Assembly (NCBI GenBank): GCA_022376515.1
Contig: WTXI01000265.1
Coordinates: 1-50,123 of the forward strand
Length of the DNA: 50,123 nt
Direction of reading: 5' to 3'
Source of the DNA: Lactifluus volemus
Taxonomy: Eukaryota; Basidiomycota; Agaricomycetes; Russulales; Russulaceae
The translations under genes and the position numbers were made by a program. Positions 11,012 through 22,482 of the stretch are shown piece after piece (position 1 is the stretch's first letter; each line of letters starts with the position of its first letter). The notes below the pieces were generated by a model that had not been told where the DNA came from, did not search any database, and saw nothing but the letters and a program-made list of their open reading frames with translations.

Positions 11012-11164
11012 GGAGTTAGTCGGGCCGGGCCGGGTTGACTAACCCCCGTTCGTTTGCCGATCCGAGTTTTATGGCTTTCTTTCACGGCATCACATCATCA
11101 CTCAGCTCAGCTCAGCACTGACAAGTGAATTCTCTCTTTCTTCCTATTCCCATAACAACATAAC
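11012..11164. promoter_or_regulatory. Short divergent promoter, LARP7-like / BOI-like
   Basis: Only about 150 bp separate the proposed LARP7-like start from the ATG of the BOI-type gene, so they probably share control sequence. It holds direct repeats GGGCCGGGCCGGG (near 11022-11034) and CAGCTCAGCTCAGC (near 11104-11117), followed by a pyrimidine-rich stretch just before the BOI ATG, typical of fungal transcription starts. Confidence 0.5.
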
Positions 11165-14100
11165 ATGGTTGAATTCGTTTACGCTCGCCACGACTTTATC
11201 CCAGAGCACGACGATGAAGTCTCCTTTCATGCCGGTGACCGCATCGAGGTGTTGGAAAAGGATGAACAATATGCTGATGGCTGGTGGTTGGTGCGTTCCG
11301 TTCTCTTCTTCATTGACCCTGAAGATCCCCTATCCTGGCTTGTCTCTCGTAATATCCCTTGTTGATTCTCGCTACCCGTATATCTTAACTTCAATTGTGC
11401 CCCTTATAACGTCTTTGGAGACGAAACTACATTCTTCCGACCCCCCTTCTTTTTTTTTCTACCTTTTGACTATATATTCACACCTTCGAATTCACATCCC
11501 CTCTTTCAATATTCCCATCACACGACCGTCTTATGTCCTCCTTCTATTGGTTACACTCATCGCTAACTCGTCTTCCTTTACGCTTTACCCAGGGCCGCAA
11601 CTTGGCCGGGAAGGTCGGCCTTTTCCCACAAACCTATACTCAACCTGTTCCCCCGAGTGCCGAACCTCCTCCCGCGGCCTTATCTACTCTTGCTCCTCCA
11701 GTGCAAGCCGAGGATGCCCCATCTCCAACTTCTTCCCTTCCCAACCCCATGACGGCCACATTTCAATCCCTGCCCAAGGACTCTGACCTCAGTCCTACCG
11801 CTAATGATGTACAGCCCAACCTCTTTGCCTCAAAAAGTAATGGTGAGGTCATGCTAGCCACCATGACCGACGTTCAGAAGGCAATCGAGCAACTCGGTCA
11901 CAACGACGACTTTGACGGCTCCCGTAGCTTCACCTTTTCCAGCACACGAGGCGAGTCGACTGACCACGACACTGATGCAGAGGCAGACGGTGAAGATTGG
12001 CACAAGGGTGCCAGGCAAAAGCTCGCTGAAAAGGCTAAAAAGGCTGCCGAAATGCAAGCGATCCGTGACGCTGAAAACGGTCGCGTGCCCATGCGATCTA
12101 CCGTCCCACCCATCGATGTTGAAATGAGCGAAGATAGCGGTGACGAAGATGAACACCCTCTTCATGACTTGTCACCCAACGGTCGAACCAGGCGGCACTC
12201 ACATATTCCCGAAGTGGACGAGGAAGATCCCGTCCCACCGCAGACTCAAGACCGTCCCCCTATCCCTGATTCCTCATCCATCCAACCTTCCTCACACTAC
12301 CTCGTACCTTCTCCACTCCAACCCGCACCTGAATTTTCTCAAGATAGAGCAACCGAGTCGGATGTTCCCACCGCTACACAATCATTATTTCCCCAAAATT
12401 TGATGCCACACACTCCAGAAAACAATAACAGTTCACTTCCGACTCCCGTCTCCCCAAATCTCCGCGGGATCTCCAACGGAGTCACCGCTGGCAGCAATGA
12501 CGCAACCCACCATGTACCCTCGGCGCAGCTCCCGTTCCCTTCAAAATCACATCACCAAACCTTGAGTTTACAAGAGGCAGCCGGCATTCTTCCTTCTCCC
12601 GCAGCGTCTTTCACTGGCCACCGTCCCGGCTATTCTATCAGCAGCATAAATTCCTCGGCACGTGTCAACGCTTCCTCGCCCCTCTCGGGGGTTCGAAGCG
12701 CCGATCTTTCCGCCAAAAAGCCGCGACATGTGCACCCTACCGACTGGACTGTCGAAGAGGTCGTCGATTGGTTACGTTCCAAAGGTTTTGACGATGCCGT
12801 ATGCGAAAAGTTTATCGAGCAAGAAATAACGGGTGATGTTTTGCTCGAGCTCGACGTGGCCGTGCTCAAATCCGAAATCGGTATAACTGCCTATGGCAAG
12901 CGCATGCGTATCTGGAATGCTATCACAGAGTTGCGCCGCCCACCGAGCCTCATGTCGTCCTCAGCCGAACAATTGACGCGCGGTGGATCCTTCTCCCAAC
13001 GAAGTGCCCCGCTACAGCACGGCAAGACACCGAGTTCTTCCCTCATGATTTCCACCGGTTCGAACATCCCTGTGAGCCCGGAAAGCCCCAATTCAGGTGA
13101 CATGGCGGCCGCATCGTTGATGCCCCTCCGCAGGGACTCAGATCCTGGCGTGCGGTCGCCTATAGTAAGCAACGCAACCGACAGCAATGCGACTATCGGT
13201 CTAGGCATCGGGATTCCTCCGTCTCTCATTCCTGGGAACGCCCAGAGCAAGGCAGCGGTAAGATGTTACTCTACAACATCGACGAAATGGTTGCGCTGAT
13301 GGGCAATTTGGAAATGCAGAAGGGAAAACCATCGCACCTCTCGCTGTCTCCCAGCGATGGGGCACTCGCTGCGAGCGCCAAGGGTACCGTCGAACAAGAA
13401 CAAGGAGACAAAGACCGTGGCGTGCTCAGCGATGTGGGTCCTCGCCCTGATAACAAATCATTAACTAAAGGGTTCTCGCAGAGTGATACGAAGAGCTTTG
13501 TTACAAAGGGACGCGGTAGCCGCTTGTTCCGCCGTCATAATTCGTCATCTTCGACCGGCAAGATTTCATCTCCCCAAAGGTCAAAGGAAGCCACATCGCC
13601 GCGGTCGGATATCTCCCCACGTAGCGATGGTGCGCGACCGCGACCTCAACCACGCAAGCGCAGTTTGGACGCCACACGCGAAGGCTCACGGCTGAGCATC
13701 TTTGGAAACACATTTGTAGGTACGCTGGGCAAGGCGCGCAAACCGCCACCACGCTATCCGTGAGTCATGCCCTTTTTGTCACGGGTCGGAATCGTGTTGA
13801 ACATTCATAGGACCCCGGACGGGGAGACATCACCCGATCGCGGCACGCTCTCCTTGTCCCGCCTTTATCACGGCAGTGGCAGTCGCAAGAGTTCCTCCGT
13901 CCGCTCATCCCCGTTAGATGTTGTTCCTAGCCATGGAAAGGAGGACAAGCGGGAGAAACGCGAATCGAAGGACTCGAGTGGCAAGAAGGATTCGTTGTTG
14001 CGCAAACGCATATCATCAGCTTCAGACGGGTCACCCACAAGCTCTCGTGCAGATCCCGGCTCACTCAAAGCGGGACAGAGTATTTTGGAGCAGATCGGCA

Positions 14101-15363
14101 CTCCCGAACATATGGGATGGATGCGCAAGAAGGGTGAACACTACAACACGTGGAAGAACCGTTATTTCGTGCTCAAGGGTCCCCATTTATATTGGCTCAA
14201 GAGCGACAACCCATCGGTACGTAACACGCCGGCACGGTCATTGAGTGTGGCGTTCTCATCTCGTACTACAGGAGACAAAAATAAAGGGATACATTAATAT
14301 TGTCGGCTATCGTATTATCGCAGATGAGAATGTTGACCCTGGGAGATACGGATGTAAACTGGTGCACGAGTCGGATCGCTCCCATTTTTTCAGTTCTGAT
14401 GATCATGCGACCATCCGTGAATGGATGAAGGCACTCATGAAAGCGACAATCGATCGCGATTATAACAGTGTGTTTCAGTAGTTCAGTGCTGAAACCATGC
14501 GACCTGATACAAATTTTATCCAGAACCCGTGGTGTCCTCGGTCAATGTGCCGACCATACCCCTGGCAGTTGCCCAGGCGATGAACCCGGCACCGCGTCCT
14601 CCATCACCGGGTGCCAGGGCTGCGACACAGCGTGCGATGAGACGCGAGAACACGAACCAACTCTCGACTCGTGATGCGGAGATCTTGATGGGCGGAATTT
14701 CGTCGCCCGTGCTTCCATACTTACACGATAGCGACAACGGCCGTCGCCGGCTAGAATCCTTCTTCAACAACGAGTTCCCGGCGGTAGACCCCATCTCACC
14801 GTCGAGGAGCCCTACTCTGCTGTCTCCTCCTGTGCGGCCGCCGCGAGAATTGAGAAGGAGCGCCTCCACATCTGAAGTACGCATCGCACCCTAGTTTATC
14901 TTTTCTTAAAAATAATTTTAATATCATCTACTTGTGTTGTTCACGCAAAAATCAGCATCCCTTCGTTGAGCCTGACCTTATCGAGTGGGCCAACAACCAT
15001 CTTCCAGGTTCGCTGCAGATAACGTCCCGAGGCTCGATATGTGGTGGACTCGAGCTGCTCCGGATCGCTGAGTCGGTGAAAGGGCTTCGAAGTCCGACCG
15101 TGCCGGACAGTGCTTTCCCGAGCGAGTCTGACGACGAAAAGCTGGACGGCTTGTTTAGGTTGTTTGACTTTTTGCTCGAGAATGACGTCAAGATGGGCGC
15201 GGTGAGCATCAACGACGTGCGACAGGGCAAACGGGATAAGATTGTGCAGTTGCTCAAGGCGCTTCGAGCTTGGGAAGACAAGCGACGTGCGATCATAGAG
15301 TCGATCGGTAAGAGCTCTATGCAGGCGGGTCCGTTTATTGCGCCCGTGATGTGGAACAGTTGA
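11165..15363 (+). CDS. BOI1/2-type polarity scaffold (SH3-SAM-PH-CH)
   Basis: Seven exons: 11165-11290, 11593-13257, 13320-13759, 13811-14216, 14272-14467, 14524-14876 and 14956-15363, about 1197 aa, all phases consistent. SH3 occupies residues 1-60 (ARHDFIPEHDDEVSF, DGWW, GLFP) and is split by a 302-nt intron. SAM lies near 425-492 (DWTVEEVVDWLRSKGF to YGKRMRIWNAI). PH lies near 840-942 (GWMRKKGEHYNTWKNRYFVL to IREWMKALMKA). The last exon encodes a calponin-homology-like domain (PDLIEWANNHLP, GLELLRIAESVKG, LDGLFRLFDFLLENDVKMG). Yeast Boi1/Boi2 and fission yeast Pob1 act at sites of polarized growth and exocytosis; the same role at hyphal tips is inferred. Those yeast proteins lack the CH part. 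Linkers are Ser/Pro-rich. Confidence 0.9.
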
Positions 15364-15683
15364 ATATTCATTTGTGTTTTTGATGGGGAGAGTGGCGGTA
15401 CCAGAGGTGGTTGGACCAACTGTGTAAAAGATGTGTCCCATTTATCTTTCTTTTCTGCATCATCCATCATCCAGTGACAATGTTGTTTACGAGCTCGTTT
15501 ATTAACGCTCACTGTCCTTACTTGTATCACAGATATTCTCGCCCTTTTTTTTTCTGATCATTTACATTTTCTGTAACCACACCTGAGATTTTCTTACTTT
15601 GTACATAATTCTTAGTTGAGGAGAGATTACATCATCCTGATAAGATTAGGGGGTTGGTGACTCGTTTTGTTATTTTCAACACG
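15364..15683. promoter_or_regulatory. Intergenic between BOI-like and TTC27-like genes
   Basis: This 320-bp stretch holds the 3' flank of the BOI-like gene and the promoter of the next. It is T-rich near 15540 and has no gene. An in-frame TTG/GTG-type upstream extension of the TTC27 frame exists from 15654 but MSFDGEQLE at 15684 is the better start. Confidence 0.4.
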
Positions 15684-18515
15684 ATGAGCTTTGACGGCGA
15701 GCAGCTCGAACGATCGCTCCTTACTGGTCAATGGAGGGATCAAGCAGGCGATCCATCAAAAAATGATATCGCGAGACTCGCAAAGCAAGTCATAGATGGC
15801 GATTTCAAAACGTGTCTGCGCTCGTCCCTCGTCCGCGAGTTGCTAACGCTACGAGTCGCCCGCCGGGCCTCCTCGGACGATCAGGTGGTTACCCCCATCA
15901 AAAGCTGGTTTCAATTTTCGGTACCGTCAGCGGGTGGAGTTTACGAACAAGAACTCGTGCGATTGTTCACCGCCGTGGCTTGTCTTCACGCGTTTGTGCA
16001 GGCCAATTGGACGGGCCCGGACCTAACGGACGTGGACGGTCTGTCACTGATACAACACCCGTCGATTACAGAGGAAGGGTTGCAACAGGTGGCGGTGGCG
16101 GAACTAGCATGGGGAGGAGAGCCTGCGTACCATCTGGCTAGCAAAGCATTTTTGTTTCGTCTTGCTTTGATCCTCCTAGATGACGACGACGACGAAGACG
16201 AAGACGGTGACGATAGACCGCCGGGATCGGTGCGTTGTTATCGTCACGCACGCTCGGTTGCGTGGTGGCGTCTACGCGCTTGGAAAGTGCATGAACAGCT
16301 CCTCGGAGAACCAGTCCCTATCTCTACTGCTATCCCCGACTCGGACGCGCTTCTTGCGGAGGATGAAAATGCGTATGCGGACGAACCGGATCTCGTAGGT
16401 CGTTTGTGGCTCGAGCGAGGTTTGCTCGAACATCATTTGGCCAACGATCGAAAGGCACTCGAATATTTTGTGCGTGCGGCGCGAGAGACTGGGTTGAGGT
16501 ATGAGCTTACCGGAGCGTTGGGGAGACGGACCAAGTTTCAGCAGACGGATCTCACGCAACTCGTGTTGCTCGCGGAGAGTCGGACGCGAGATGTCGATGT
16601 CGATGCAAGGAGGAAGAAGGAGGAAGAAGAAGAAGAGGAGGAGATGGCGAAAAAGTTGCCAGAGACTTTGGCGCTCAACGACGATACGCTCCTAGAGCAA
16701 ACCGAATTCACGTCGTCTAACCCCGCGGCGTCTAGCTCGCGCCTTGGCCATTTGGACCCGTCTAATCAACCGGCGTTGCATCCGCTAGATCAATGCATCC
16801 TCCTCTCTCTTTGTCTCAATGTACGCAATACGTCCCCGCGCACGGCCTCACGACAGAACAAATGACGCCCTACGTCGCACGCGTTATTTCACACCCCGAA
16901 AACTGGTCCGTGCACACCATGGCGCTTCTCCTGCGCTCTCGCCTCGAATCCCACCGTACCCGCACGGTCGAGCGTTCCACCTTACAGCTCCAAGCCCTCA
17001 TCGACCAGATGCCGACGGCGGACTCGCCACTCGCCGAGCGCCTCCGTCTGCTGCACGCGTTGCCCCTCCCGAGCAAATGGGAACTCGAGCGAGAGCTCGC
17101 GCTGCGATTTCTATCGCTCGGCGTCGTCAAGTCCGCGTTGGAGATATTTGAGCGACTCGAGATGTGGGAGGAGGCTGTTAGGTGTTGGCAGGCGATCGAG
17201 CAGCGGGATAGGGCGGTCGCGCTCGTGCGCGATTTACTTGAGGGGCGCAGAGCTGAAGCCGATGTCGTGCTGGCGAGGGGCAAGGCAACCGCCACCGCCG
17301 CTTCTGAGGACGACGACACAGGACGACGACGCGCCAAGATCGACGTGGCGCGCGAGGCAAGGTTGTGGTGTTTGCTTGGGGAACTCGAGCCCGAGAAATC
17401 GCGCGAGCATTTCGAGCGCGCGTGGGAGGTGTCGGGACAGACGTCTGGTAGGGCCATGCGAGCGCTCGGCGGGTATTTCTTTGCACGCGGGGATTACGCC
17501 GAGGCGGTGCGATGCTTGCGTCGCGCGGTGGCGATCAATCCGTTGTTTGCTCGCTCGTGGTTCATACTTGGTTGTGCATGCGTTCGAGAGGAAGATTGGG
17601 AGGGCGCAAGGGAGGCTTTTGCGCGGTGCGTGACTATTGATGATGAAGACGCGGAGAGTTGGAACAACCTCGCGAGCGTGTATCTGCGCATGGACTATGT
17701 GCCAGGCAAGACTGTGCCACAAAAAGAGGTTCGTCGTGATGGCTACTGCTTTTCAATTAAAAATAACTTCTCTGTAGAATACACATGACGAAGATGATGA
17801 GCGGCAGCCTTCTCTAAAGGCAGACCAAACTGCCGCGATCCCGTTCGAGAACAAGATGCTCGCATTTCGCGCTCTCAAACAGGGTCTCAAATTTAATTAT
17901 GAGAACTGGCGTATGTGGATGAATTATACGATCGTCGCCATGGATGTCGGCGAGCTCGCAGAAGCCTGTCGTGCCCTCGGACGCGTTGTCGAAGAACGCG
18001 CGGCCAAAGTAGGCCCCGAAAGCGTGGATGAGGACGTGCTCGACCGTCTCGTCGATGCAGCGACGCGCGTGCCGCCGCTTAATAGCAGCAGCGCCCAAAG
18101 CGTAAACGAAGGCCCCGGGCTACTACCCCGCGTTGAAGACTTGTTCATGCGCATCATTCTCCCACGTGTTTCCTCTCTTCGCATCTTTCGTGCGCGCGCG
18201 CGGCTGCTTGTGGCACAGGGCAAGTTACCCGAGGCATTTGAGGCGTACATGGAAGGTTATCGCGTTGGCGTCGCTGGCCAGATGGAAGTGGGCGAGACGG
18301 ATTTGGAACGTTGGCGTGAGGGTGTGCGGGAGGTGGAAGATATCTATGACGTGCTCGTCAATTATGGCCCTAAAGTGGAAGGGTGCAAGTGGAAGCTTCA
18401 GGCGCGCAGTATCGTGCGATCGTTCATGGGTCGGACTAGGGATTTTGAGGACGAACCGGAGTGGTCGCGATTGCGGGAATTATTGAACGATCTTGGAGAA
18501 GCAAAAGTAAATTAG
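15684..18515 (+). CDS. TTC27/Emw1-like TPR protein (apparent frameshift)
   Basis: Two exons, 15684-17728 and 17778-18515 (49-nt intron), about 927 aa if the reading frame is continuous. The N-terminal half is helical with an acidic stretch (DDDDDEDEDGDD). The middle has the family blocks LTTEQMTPYVARVISHPENW and TRTVERSTLQLQALIDQMP. TPR repeats follow near GYFFARGDYAEAVRCLRRAV, ARSWFILGCACVREEDWEGA and AESWNNLASVYLRMD, then FRALKQGLKFNYENWRMWMNY. The protein ends RELLNDLGEAKVN. Human TTC27 and fission yeast Emw1 are the named relatives; Emw1 is linked to cell-wall and cell-surface maintenance. The frame moves by one base at CCCC 16834-16837, inside the conserved join LCLNV-NTSP to AHGLTTEQM. 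No plausible intron fits, so this is a one-base deletion or an assembly error. The rest is intact, which argues for error. Only 82 bp separate it from the TMEM135 gene. Confidence 0.85.
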
Positions 18516-18597
18516 TACTGTACTGTAGTAGTGCCTTCATTCAAAGCGCGGAAACGACTCGGGAAATACTGTAATAATCCATGCGCTTACCTTGCTT

Positions 18598-20997
18598 ATG
18601 GCTACCACCACCCTCAAATCATCCCCGTTGCCCAGCCCAGACCAGGAAAGAGAAGAACTTCGTCCACGGAGATATGCCATAGCTTCCTTTGACAACCTCG
18701 TTGTTCTCGCCAACTATGAGGAACATCTACGTGAAGCTCGAAGAATGGTTTGGCGTGATCGAGGTGAACCGGCCGTTGAGGTTCATGATCTCTGGGAATG
18801 TCTCGAGCACGGTACTCGTGGTGGTCTCCGTACGTCACACTTACCCCTTCCTGCATAATCTCACAAGGTTTCGATGACGGGGGTTGTTTTCAGGTGCTGG
18901 GACCCTCGCTTTTGCCATTCGCTCTGGAGTCAATCTCATCCTTTTCTTGGCACGCATCAACTACTTGCCTAGGTTCGTCCCTGGACCCACACCATAAACA
19001 CCTGAAAATTTGGATATTTCTGATACGGTTAGACATGTCGTACCCACAGGAAAAAGCGGCTATCGCTTATACGACATGCCCTCTTTGGTCTAGACTCGTT
19101 CCGTTTCGGTACCATGCTCGGTTCGCTCCGTTACTATGCTATGCCGAGTCAAGTCGAGAGCTCATTCCAATACACTTTTTTTCTTCTTTTTTCAGGAAGT
19201 TTCGTCGCGCTTTACAGAATCCTTCTCAATGCGTTCCCTCTGCTTTTCCCGGCTAACGTCCCCGTTCGTCTCAGGTTGTGTAGCCTGATTAAATGGATGA
19301 CCTCCCCCGGACCGTCGCACGATCATGCCGTTTCGGTTATCGATGATGATCATTCACCACTCGTGGAGCGGAATTCACCGCCCGATAGTCCTCCGGTTGA
19401 AATGAGGCCTGCAGCGCGTCTCTCGTCCGCGGCGCAGGCGCACCAGATTTGGCTTCATAAAAAGTCGGCGCGATGGCATTCAATCGTGGCCGGTGCTGTT
19501 GCTGGTGGCGTTGCGATATCATTCGAGAGTCTGTCGCGGAGGAAGGGTATCGCACAACAGTTGTTCGTCCGGTGAGTAGTTCAATATATATATATATATT
19601 ATCGTCTTTCTGAAAGCTCATTCACTGCCGCAGCGGTCTCCAGGGTTCCTATAATGCCTATTCGGAAAAGCGCGGATTCCGAGTTCCTCATGGAGATGTT
19701 CTCGTCTTTGCTCTCTCGTGAGTCGTCGTCATCGTCGTCATCGTCATTCAAGCTACTATTGTCATAACTCCTGAAAGATGCGGTCAAATCATGTATGCTT
19801 TTTTTATGCGCCCTGACACGCTCCCAAAGTCGTACAATGGCTGGTACGTCAAACAAGCTACTTCCCCAGTCGAGACGTTTTTGGAATTCGTTTTGGGATG
19901 GACAGGGTCAACACTGCGGGACAAATCTCAAAAGAAGCAGTATCTATAAATCGCGACATGGTTCGAACGCGTACATTTAACCCCGTGGACTTGGAACGCA
20001 TCCTGTCGCGCTCTGTATGTCCCATCTTCGTTCCACCACCACTTTCTTGCTGTTTGCTAACTGACATGTCATACTGGAAGGATTTACATCCGGCAAACAT
20101 CGATGCGCTCAAAGTCTGGCGCTCCATGCACCCCCCGTATGGTCCATGCGCAGCCTCGCATCCGCACATCGCGAGTTGTGTATACAGCCCAATTGATCGT
20201 TTCTTCACTGTTTTCCGATGGATACTACCGATATATGGTGCGCTCCATGTCGTGCCGATGTTACTCTTCAAGCGTAAGGCTGTCGTACGAACCCCAATTC
20301 CTATGATGATCCGGGCGGGCTGGGGCACCATGCGAAGTGCTGCGTTCCTGGGCGTGTATGTTGCTATATGCCAAGGTACGGTTGAGCCTATACATCATCC
20401 ACGAAATGCCCGTGTTTGCTTACGTGTGTATATTGGTAACGAGGTTGGTTCTGTACGACACAGAATGTTCATCGTGCACTGGTGCGACGACCACGCATCC
20501 CCGTGTGGTTACTCACCGCGCTTGTCTCCAAGCCAACGTTCTGGCTGAATGGACTGCTTGGGGGACTGGCCGTGCTCATTGAAGCAAAGCATCGTCGTGG
20601 TGAACTTGCGATGTACGTGCTGCCAAAGGGTCTTGAGAGTGCGTGGGTGGCTGCACGAGGCAAGGGGTTGGTGTTTCGCACAGGAAAGCACGGGAGCGCG
20701 TTGGTGAGTGTCGTCATTCGCTGACTTAAGAGAGCTTACTGACACGCTCCGATTGGTCCTTAGTTGACGGCCATTGGGATGGGCATGGTCATGGTGCGTC
20801 GTTTTGGTGGTATCCTTCCTCCCTTCCCCTTGCTAATCCCCAATTTTTTTTCCCATCAGAGTACATATCAGGTTAGTACCACGCATTATTAGTTCAGGCT
20901 ATCATTTGCCATCTTGACGTGTTGCCCGAAGAATGACCCGCAACACCTGTCCGGATTTGTACGGCGGATACTATATCAATTCATAGGGCCGAATTAG
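18598..20997 (+). CDS. TMEM135-like (Tim17-family related) membrane protein
   Basis: Twelve exons fit in frame: 18598-18829, 18894-18972, 19050-19120, 19196-19571, 19634-19717, 19778-19843, 19906-20014, 20081-20375, 20444-20703, 20764-20793, 20860-20871 and 20932-20997; about 559 aa. Family landmarks, in order: GTLAFAIRSGVNLILFLARI, RHALFGLDSFRFGTMLGSFV, WHSIVAGAVAGGVAISFESL, LFVRGLQ, DVLVFALSCGQIMYAF then MRPDTLPKSYNGW, ISKEAVSINRDMVRT and KPTFWLNGLLGGLAVLIE. The product ends NDPQHLSGFVRRILYQFIGPN. Human TMEM135 (PMP52) is found in peroxisomes and mitochondria and the family shares glycine-zipper helices with Tim17-type proteins; location here is inferred. Exon 11 is only 12 nt (STYQ). Introns 4 and 5 hold a TA run (about 19583-19600) and a TCG/TCA run (about 19722-19746). 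Start is the first ATG giving MATTTLKSS. Confidence 0.9.
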
Positions 20998-21486
20998 ACG
21001 TGCGTATGACGTTGTCATGCTCGCTCCTTACTCCAAGCCGCCTTTACAAACCCACCCCCGGGGGCCGCGTCCTTGTCATACCCGCATGTTGCGGAATAAA
21101 AATGCAGACTTTAAAAAAAACGTTGTCATGCCGCGGTTAGTGCTCGGCTCGGCAAGCAAGCACATCCCTCGTGTTTGCGAAATTTTTTTCCGAACACGTC
21201 CAATTATAATTATCACTCCTCGGCCGTTTGTACGAATCGGACCCATGAAGAATATAGATTGACATTAATGTACTAGCTTGACTAGAAGTATGCTACAAGT
21301 CAATTATCCACGTGAGTCTCGCCGGGGATGGGGTCAGTTAGAATGATGGCCGAGTGTGTGGCTGCGCCACGCCGGTGCTAAAAGCTGTGCCAAGCATAAC
21401 GAGGCGTGACATGCGTGACACGCTTGTGACCAACTCACACTTCTGAAAGAGCTATAAGTGGGGATTAGTGCAAGTCACCCGTCGCT
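20998..21486. other. Intergenic, boundary to the DUF6535 region
   Basis: No gene seen. This stretch separates the conserved housekeeping block from the accessory DUF6535 array. A CCCCCGGGGG palindrome lies near 21056-21065. Confidence 0.4.
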
Positions 21487-22482
21487 ATGCCTCCTGCAAG
21501 AGCTCCTAACTGTTATAATCTAAATTCAATGCCTCAATTCAGGGGGAGAAATTTCCATCACGAATCAATAGCCACAGCGGCTGTTCACACAGGTACGTCC
21601 TGGAGGTCGTCCTCGTCTAGTTGCTGTGCCCTTCTCATTGTCACACACCATATGTCAAGACGAGCGCCAGTCTCCAAATTCATCTCATTCAGTGCACAAA
21701 CAGGCACCACCGTACGTCAAACCCGATTCGAGAGAACGCTTAGAGGACTCGTTTTGCACGTATTTGGAAAGAAGAGAGGAGAAAAATAAACTGGTGGACA
21801 ATCGGAAAGAAGATACCAATGACATTCTCGTATTTGTGGGTCTTTCTCTCCTATTTCCCCCTTATCCCTAGCTCTGCTCACGTGAATGGACGTAAAGGGT
21901 GCTCTGCTCTCAGCCACGGTAGCGACGCTGGTCGGAGCGTCCATCCAAGGTTTGAAACCCGACCCGCGCGACAAGTGGGCCTTTTATCTCGCCAAGACGC
22001 TCCAACTACTCGCCGAAGAGGACGAGTCTAAAACGCCCGTCCCACCCCCACCGTTTACCGATCCTACCCACTTTTCCCCATCGATCTACGTCGTTTTGAT
22101 CAACTCGCTCTGGTTTTTGAGCCTCGGCATCAGTCTGACTTCCATCCTGTTGGCATCGGTGCCGAGACGATGGGCGCATATATATAGCGACAGCCTGAGC
22201 AACACCTTTCTGCAGGGGCGACCCCGCACCGCGACGAGACGCCACGCGATGGGTGGTGGTCGCCGCGCCGTTATCGATGGTTTTCATGATGACGATGATC
22301 TCCAACCCCTCCCATGGTTGATCATAGCATTGCCGAGCATGCTGCGCGTTTCGCTCTACCTATTTTTTGCGGGCTTTGGTGTGCTCGTCTTTAGCCTCAC
22401 TTTGAATCTCGGCATCGGCCAGGCATTACTCCTCACCGCCAGCTCTCTCGTCTGTCCGATCCTCTGTTTCCAACACCCTTAA
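21487..22482 (+). pseudogene. Divergent DUF6535 gene B, truncated
   Basis: Three exons can be fitted: 21487-21592, 21693-21835 and 21898-22482, about 277 aa. Exon 2 ends NDILVF and exon 3 begins GALLSATVATLVGASIQGLKP, the same place and sense as ILVF/TGLFSA in the other paralogues. It continues DKWAFYLAKTLQLLAEE, INSLWFLSLGISLTSILLAS, a shortened loop, and MLRVSLYLFFAGFGVLVFSL. The protein therefore contains the membrane part of DUF6535 but stops at QHP-stop near 22480. A base more at CCCTTAAAACCC would read on as PYKTP, a motif found at this place in other DUF6535 proteins, so the stop looks like a frameshift followed by a 13-A run. It is much less similar to the others than they are to one another, so it belongs to a different subfamily. 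Confidence 0.6.

Noticed and set aside
16820..16855. 36-nt GT-AG intron to explain the TTC27 frame change
   Set aside because: Too short, and its length is a multiple of three so it would not repair the frame; it would also remove the conserved AHGL residues.
16870..17722. Several long minus frames opposite TTC27
   Set aside because: Antisense shadows of a TPR-coding exon with biased codon use.
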